Assembly (NCBI GenBank): GCA_027064845.1 | Contig: JAMOPC010000396.1 | Location: 1 to 8,645, forward strand | Length of the DNA: 8,645 nt | Reading direction: 5' to 3' | Source of the DNA: Desulfurococcales archaeon | GTDB taxonomy: Archaea > Thermoproteota > Thermoprotei_A > Sulfolobales > Desulfurococcaceae | Shown: in pieces, positions 5,200-8,645 of the stretch | Position numbering within the stretch: the stretch's first letter is position 1 | Layout: the number at the start of each line of letters is the position of its first letter | Notes under the pieces: generated by a model | Seen by the model: only the letters and a program-made list of their open reading frames with translations | Databases searched by the model: none | What the model was told of the DNA's origin: nothing | Position numbers and translations under genes: made by a program

Positions 5200-6483
5200 A
5201 TGCAGAGCATTCACGAGTATGCATCAAGAAAGATCTATAAACATGTAGACTTAATCAAGGTATATGACATGATTAAGAACAGTATAAAGACTACTGACAT
5301 GGTTCTCGTCGATGTAAAGAATTCTTATGGATATGTTCTTGCAGAAGACATTTACTCTCCCTACGATAGACCGACGTACAATATTAGCCATGTAGACGGA
5401 TACGCTATTAAGTATGAAGATTTGAAAGAAGCTACTAGCGAACGAGTCAAGTTCAAAGTTGTGGAAGGAATAGATCCTAGGAGAGCCCACGAATATGAAT
5501 TACATAGGGGAGAAGCTGTTTTTGTTGAAACAGGTTATCCGTTACCACGTGGGGCAGATACTGTTGTACCCATAGAAGATACTTTTCTCATAAACGATCA
5601 CGTTGTAATTTCTAAGAAGTATATGCGTGGAGAACACGTTTTCCCAAGATCAACCGATTACAAGAGAGGAGAACTAATCATAAGAAGAGGAGCTAGGATC
5701 ACACCATTTATAATAAAAGCATTAATGGATCTCGGTGTCGGTGAGATCAGAGTTTATAGGAAACCACGAGTAATTATCTATAGTGTTGGAGATGAATTAG
5801 TAGATGAGCCTTTTAGCAATGAAGAATGGAAACTTCCTATGAGCACAAAGTATCTTGATAAATACATTATACAGTATTATAGTGGCCAAGTAATTGATAT
5901 GGAAAAATTACCGGATGACCCTACAATAATTGTTTCTAGAATAAAGGATCATCTGGACAAGGCTGACTTATTTATAACTATAGGCGGAGTCTCTATGGGG
6001 CCAAAAGATCATTCATGGATAAGCCTATACGAGGAATTCAAACCCCAAAAATATTGGCGTGGAACGAAGATTCATCCAGCAAGATCGACAAGTGGATTAA
6101 TAGTCAAAGATAAACTAATTATTAATCAACCAGGCCTTCATCAATCAAGTTTATCAGCATTATTCTTTATAATAGTGCCTGTAATTAATTACCTTCAAGG
6201 CTTACCTTTAGAACCAAGCTATCCATACATTAAGGCGAGAATAAAGAGCGAATACATTGATAAAAAATACATTGACCACTATAGGTTAAGACCAGTGAAA
6301 GTCTTTAATGAAGTAGCAGAGATCATTGACACAATGGGATCATATTATTTAAAGCCTCTTATTGAATCAAATGGTTTCATAGTACTGAAACCAGGTATAG
6401 AATATTTGAGAAGCAATGAAATAATAAACATTTTCTATATGCCCCCAATAAATTATCCGCCGACCGCTAATGCGTTATGGTGA
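5200..6483 (+). CDS. moeA: MoeA-like molybdopterin molybdenumtransferase, divergent
   Basis: MoeA inserts molybdate (or tungstate) into adenylylated molybdopterin, the last common step of the cofactor pathway, in the cytoplasm. At 427 residues the protein is full length (E. coli about 411) and all four domains are recognisable. Conserved landmarks are VDGYA (Asp66), TGYPLPRGAD (Thr111), STDYKRGE (Asp153), SVGDEL (Glu199), PDDP (Asp239), and GGVSMGPKD (Asp270), plus a C-terminal domain IV ending LESNG-like, GIEYLRSNEI. By eye these correspond to E. coli Asp59, Thr100, Asp142, Glu188, Asp228 and Asp259. Two loops deviate: the IKPGKP loop is IHPARS (Lys to His292) and PGNP is PGLH (Pro to His314). 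The DTN motif before them is also lost. The protein may therefore be a paralogue with a changed substrate. It overlaps the next gene by seven bases and leads a three-gene operon. Confidence 0.75.
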   Translation: MQSIHEYASRKIYKHVDLIKVYDMIKNSIKTTDMVLVDVKNSYGYVLAEDIYSPYDRPTYNISHVDGYAIKYEDLKEATSERVKFKVVEGIDPRRAHEYELHRGEAVFVETGYPLPRGADTVVPIEDTFLINDHVVISKKYMRGEHVFPRSTDYKRGELIIRRGARITPFIIKALMDLGVGEIRVYRKPRVIIYSVGDELVDEPFSNEEWKLPMSTKYLDKYIIQYYSGQVIDMEKLPDDPTIIVSRIKDHLDKADLFITIGGVSMGPKDHSWISLYEEFKPQKYWRGTKIHPARSTSGLIVKDKLIINQPGLHQSSLSALFFIIVPVINYLQGLPLEPSYPYIKARIKSEYIDKKYIDHYRLRPVKVFNEVAEIIDTMGSYYLKPLIESNGFIVLKPGIEYLRSNEIINIFYMPPINYPPTANALW

Positions 6484-7259
6484 GCAACTATATGTATAAA
6501 ATGATCTATATTGATGACGCTGTGAAACATTTTATTCAATCAATCATCAATGAATACATGATTGACCCCAGCGAAGAAGTTGTATGTGAAGCTATCAGCG
6601 GCAAAGACTTAGACTTACCAAGCAATGAATACGTATTGATTAGAGGCCCCGAAATACTTTTAACATGTAAATTCAGAGGAGAAGCTGGACAAGTATTTAC
6701 AGTAAGTCCAAAAGGATACAAGGGGAAAGTCAAGGATATCATCAACCTTGATCTTTCGAGCATATATTATCGAAGTATATTTTATGCATTTTCTAATGCC
6801 CTACTTAAGAGCTTAGGATTAATTAATAAGAGTATTCATTGTGAAAAGGACGACCCTATAAAGTGTAGCAAATTACTTGTAGAATACCTCATAGAGAAAT
6901 ATGGTTCATCAAAGAAAGTACTACATATAGGTTATCAGCCAGGACATGTTTCAGAACTTTACAAGTTCTATAGAGAAAATCTCCTGATCACAGACCTTAG
7001 GAGCGATACAGTATGGAGAATCAAGAACCATAGATTAGTATATGATGGTTTGTTTAATAACATCTATATCGGTGTATCTGATATAGTCCTAGTTACAGCA
7101 AGTAGTATTACAAACTCTTCTTTCTGGAGTATATTGTCACAAGCATACCTAATGGGGAAACACATGATCATGTACGGAGTATCTGCAGGAGCAGTATATT
7201 ATTTCATAAATAAATATACTCCATACAAGATAGAACTATTCTGCCCATTATCAAAATAA
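6477..7259 (+). CDS. DUF4213/DUF364 protein, putative heavy-metal chelation
   Basis: This 260-residue protein fits the two-domain DUF4213-DUF364 family. Its N-terminal part (about 10-115) ends in YAFSNALLKSLG, like the family's conserved A..NALl.. helix. The C-terminal part (about 146-255) is Rossmann-like: VLHIGYQPGHVSEL, LLITDLRSD, SDIVLVTASSITNSSFWSIL (family pattern aDvviiTgttlvN.t...lL), and MIMYGVSAGAV. Family members are thought to bind metal or a pterin-like ligand at the domain interface; no reaction is established. The TG of the usual TGttlvN signature is TA here. The first ATG (6477) lies seven bases inside the MoeA-like gene. GGTGAG at 6479-6484 would serve the in-frame ATG at 6492 with eight-base spacing, so the true protein may start there (MYKMIY). 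Overlap with a MoeA-like gene supports a role in molybdenum/tungsten cofactor or metal handling. Confidence 0.7.
   Translation: MVSNYMYKMIYIDDAVKHFIQSIINEYMIDPSEEVVCEAISGKDLDLPSNEYVLIRGPEILLTCKFRGEAGQVFTVSPKGYKGKVKDIINLDLSSIYYRSIFYAFSNALLKSLGLINKSIHCEKDDPIKCSKLLVEYLIEKYGSSKKVLHIGYQPGHVSELYKFYRENLLITDLRSDTVWRIKNHRLVYDGLFNNIYIGVSDIVLVTASSITNSSFWSILSQAYLMGKHMIMYGVSAGAVYYFINKYTPYKIELFCPLSK
6479..6484 (+). promoter_or_regulatory. GGTGAG ribosome site favouring the ATG at 6492
   Basis: GGTGA matches the archaeal anti-Shine-Dalgarno sequence and lies eight bases before an in-frame ATG at 6492. Nothing comparable precedes the ATG at 6477. The site spans the MoeA-like stop codon (6481-6483), which is typical of coupled translation. 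Confidence 0.5.
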
Positions 7260-7274
7260 TTAGAGGCAAACACT

Positions 7275-7883
7275 ATGCTTCCAGAGAAGTGGATCAAGTA
7301 CTTCGTGGATGAACGGATAAAAGTAATTGAGCGTTTATGTAAGGGAGAAGACCTAGGAAAAGAGGATTTCTTAATATCATTCACTCGGACAACACCCGTA
7401 GTAATAACTGACGGACCAGCGGGTCTTAGTGGTAGTGTTAAAATGGTTGGTTTCGTCCCTAAAAAGGAATACATCAGAGAACTAGCTATGAAAGCATATA
7501 ATTATGCATATGTTAACAGACCAAATTCTATGCGAGAAACAGCATGTATATTATTACAAGAGTTCTATAGAAAGGAACTAATGGATCTTGAACTGATCGG
7601 TGGATTGGAGATGGGGTTTAAACATAGCTGGGAAAACATCAAACAAACCAAGAAAGCCACATTATTATTCTATACCCCTCCAGTAATCAGCTTCGAGGTT
7701 AGAACAATAGTCGAGATCCATGACTCAGAAAAAGACCCTTATAGAATTTATCTCAACAGCATACACGATATATTCCACTGGGATGGATCCAAGAGTAATT
7801 ATCCAGCATACTTATTCAAAATCGTCGAGATCTATGATAATTCTGCTTATAGAGGAGGATTTGGCAAAAAGATTTATCCATAA
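7275..7883 (+). CDS. Unrecognised 202-residue protein, third gene of the MoeA-DUF364 operon
   Basis: I cannot assign a family. The protein is soluble, with no signal peptide or membrane helix. After a charged helical start (1-30), residues 32-60 look like paired strands around VVITDGPAGLSGSV, followed by a helical middle (64-105). A strand-rich C-terminal part follows: TLLFYTPPVISF, EVRTIVEIHD and YRIYLNSIHDIFHWDG, where His149, His164, Asp165 and His168 cluster. The FEVRTIVEIH and IYLNSIHDIFH pattern is faintly reminiscent of split-barrel flavin-binding proteins, but this is a guess. A GAGG ribosome site lies eight bases before the ATG, 15 bases after the DUF364 stop codon, so the gene is almost certainly co-transcribed with the two upstream genes. 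A link to metal or pterin cofactor handling is inferred from context only. It ends 22 bases from a convergent gene. Confidence 0.6.
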   Translation: MLPEKWIKYFVDERIKVIERLCKGEDLGKEDFLISFTRTTPVVITDGPAGLSGSVKMVGFVPKKEYIRELAMKAYNYAYVNRPNSMRETACILLQEFYRKELMDLELIGGLEMGFKHSWENIKQTKKATLLFYTPPVISFEVRTIVEIHDSEKDPYRIYLNSIHDIFHWDGSKSNYPAYLFKIVEIYDNSAYRGGFGKKIYP

Positions 7884-7905
7884 TAATGTATTGGGACAGA
7901 TTATT

Positions 7906-8645
7906 TCATGTGTTTCTCCCTAAGAATTTTTTAACAGTACCTGGTAAACACTTAGTTATTTCCTCGTAAGCTTCTTTCAAACTAAGCATCACTGGTATTT
8001 TTCCTCTTCTCCACACATACACGTATGGTTCTGTACTATTTTCCTTATTTCGTAAGAATATCCTTATGATAATGTCTGATACTGATGATTGCATTCGGAA
8101 TTGTTCTTCATTTATATAGCTATAATGCCTTATAATGATCTTCCCCTTGCTCTTCAAGTAGTAGAGCTGATTCGTTAATAAGTTGTAGTATCTATACGGG
8201 TCGCTTTCCATGAGTGGGGTAAGTAATTCTACACCGTGAAATACTACCATGTCTGGATCATATTGTTCTACGAGTTCCATCTCGGTCATTAATAATTCTT
8301 CTATAGACATTCCGTAGGGGTTTAATCCTTCATATATAGCATACTTTTCAATAAGTTCGTTAGGGACTTCCTCATTAATAATTTCTCTGATCACATTCTT
8401 AATTATTGTTTTAAGCTCATTGGGTCCGTACTTATAGCTTATAACTAGTGTTTTTAGTTTGTTAGTTAATGCTAGATCTATTGCTATGAAAGCTATGTAT
8501 GGTATTCTGGCATATGGTGGTGTAACTAGTAGTATTGATTCACCAGCGTATATATCTCCAATATACTTTTTCAATATACTTGTTGTGAATTTGAAGGGCT
8601 TTACAAATCCCTTAATTTCTTTTAATAGAGGGGGAACGAATACTT
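7906..8645 (-). CDS. Degenerate RecA/KaiC-like protein without a P-loop, 5'-partial
   Basis: The frame stays open from the TGA at 7906-7908 to the right window edge. The TTG at 8572-8574 is therefore unlikely to be the start: upstream codons read PLLKEIKGFVKPFKFTTSI, which continues the fold. About 245 residues are visible. KYIGDIYAGESILLVTPP aligns with the LD..lGGi..Gs.ilv.G.P entry of KaiC-like RecA-superfamily ATPases. LKTLVISYKYGPNEL matches the next strand and helix, YDPDMVVFHGVELL the Walker B strand, KGKIIIRHYSY the following strand, and VSDIIIRIFL the usual adg(v/i)i.l element. However, the Walker A position (8500-8523) reads TPPYARIP with no GKT/GKS, and the Walker B acid is His. 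It is therefore probably not an ATPase but a structural or regulatory relative, possibly partnering an active RecA-like protein. Its genomic context lies outside the window. Confidence 0.6.
   Translation of the reverse strand, partial: VFVPPLLKEIKGFVKPFKFTTSILKKYIGDIYAGESILLVTPPYARIPYIAFIAIDLALTNKLKTLVISYKYGPNELKTIIKNVIREIINEEVPNELIEKYAIYEGLNPYGMSIEELLMTEMELVEQYDPDMVVFHGVELLTPLMESDPYRYYNLLTNQLYYLKSKGKIIIRHYSYINEEQFRMQSSVSDIIIRIFLRNKENSTEPYVYVWRRGKIPVMLSLKEAYEEITKCLPGTVKKFLGRNT
7920..7934 (+). terminator. T-run terminator after the MoeA-DUF364 operon
   Basis: A run of six T (7927-7932) lies about 45 bases after the stop codon of the third operon gene, inside the 3' end of the convergent gene. 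A smaller T5 on the minus strand (7866-7870) could end the opposite transcript. Both calls rest on composition alone. Confidence 0.35.

Noticed and set aside
7199..7474. 91-codon minus-strand frame across the DUF364 and third operon genes
   Set aside because: It spans a gene junction antisense to two supported genes and shows no domain pattern.
7720..7923. 67-codon plus-strand frame at the end of the operon
   Set aside because: It is out of frame with the better supported 202-residue protein, with no ribosome site or known motif.
8572..8574. TTG as the start of the right-edge gene
   Set aside because: The frame is open for another 23 codons to the window edge and the upstream residues fit the fold, so the gene is treated as partial.

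Overview
The window looks like chromosomal DNA of a hyperthermophilic crenarchaeon, probably of the Desulfurococcales; its AT-rich, AGA/ATA-rich codon use suggests something like Staphylothermus. That placement is inferred from an archaeal class I aldolase, TATA-type promoters, a primase-superfamily protein, a VapBC pair and closely packed genes with GGAGG/GGTGA ribosome sites. No rRNA, tRNA, CRISPR array or transposase was seen.

Layout. (1) 1-819 (+): archaeal-type class I fructose-bisphosphate aldolase, cut by the left edge. (2) 863-1939 (-): an MFS-type membrane transporter, convergent with the aldolase. (3) 1940-2009: a 70-bp divergent promoter region with a TATA element readable on both strands. 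(4) 2010-3443 (+): a long, divergent relative of the primase small subunit (AEP superfamily). It keeps the DxD metal motif but lacks the zinc knuckle and the expected third acidic residue, and it ends in a PIP-box-like sequence. (5) 3447-4084 (-): a VapBC toxin-antitoxin pair, tail to tail with the primase-like gene. (6) 4085-4338: an intergenic region with a perfect 33-bp palindrome. (7) 4339-5106 (+): an unrecognised protein with an HExxH metallopeptidase-like motif. (8) 5200-7883 (+): a three-gene probable operon of a divergent MoeA-like protein, a DUF4213/DUF364 (putative heavy-metal chelation) protein and an unrecognised 202-residue protein. (9) 7906-8645 (-): a RecA/KaiC-like protein without a recognisable Walker A motif, cut by the right edge.

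How the genes work together. The aldolase belongs to central carbon metabolism and has no obvious link to the rest. VapBC is a self-contained stress or addiction module. The MoeA-like and DUF364 genes overlap by 7 nt and the third gene follows after 15 nt, which suggests a shared task, most likely around molybdenum/tungsten cofactor or another metal-pterin compound. The most novel points are the primase-like protein with an altered active site and a probable PCNA-binding tail, and the MoeA-DUF364-unknown operon. All family assignments and residue alignments were made by eye, against family sequences recalled from memory.
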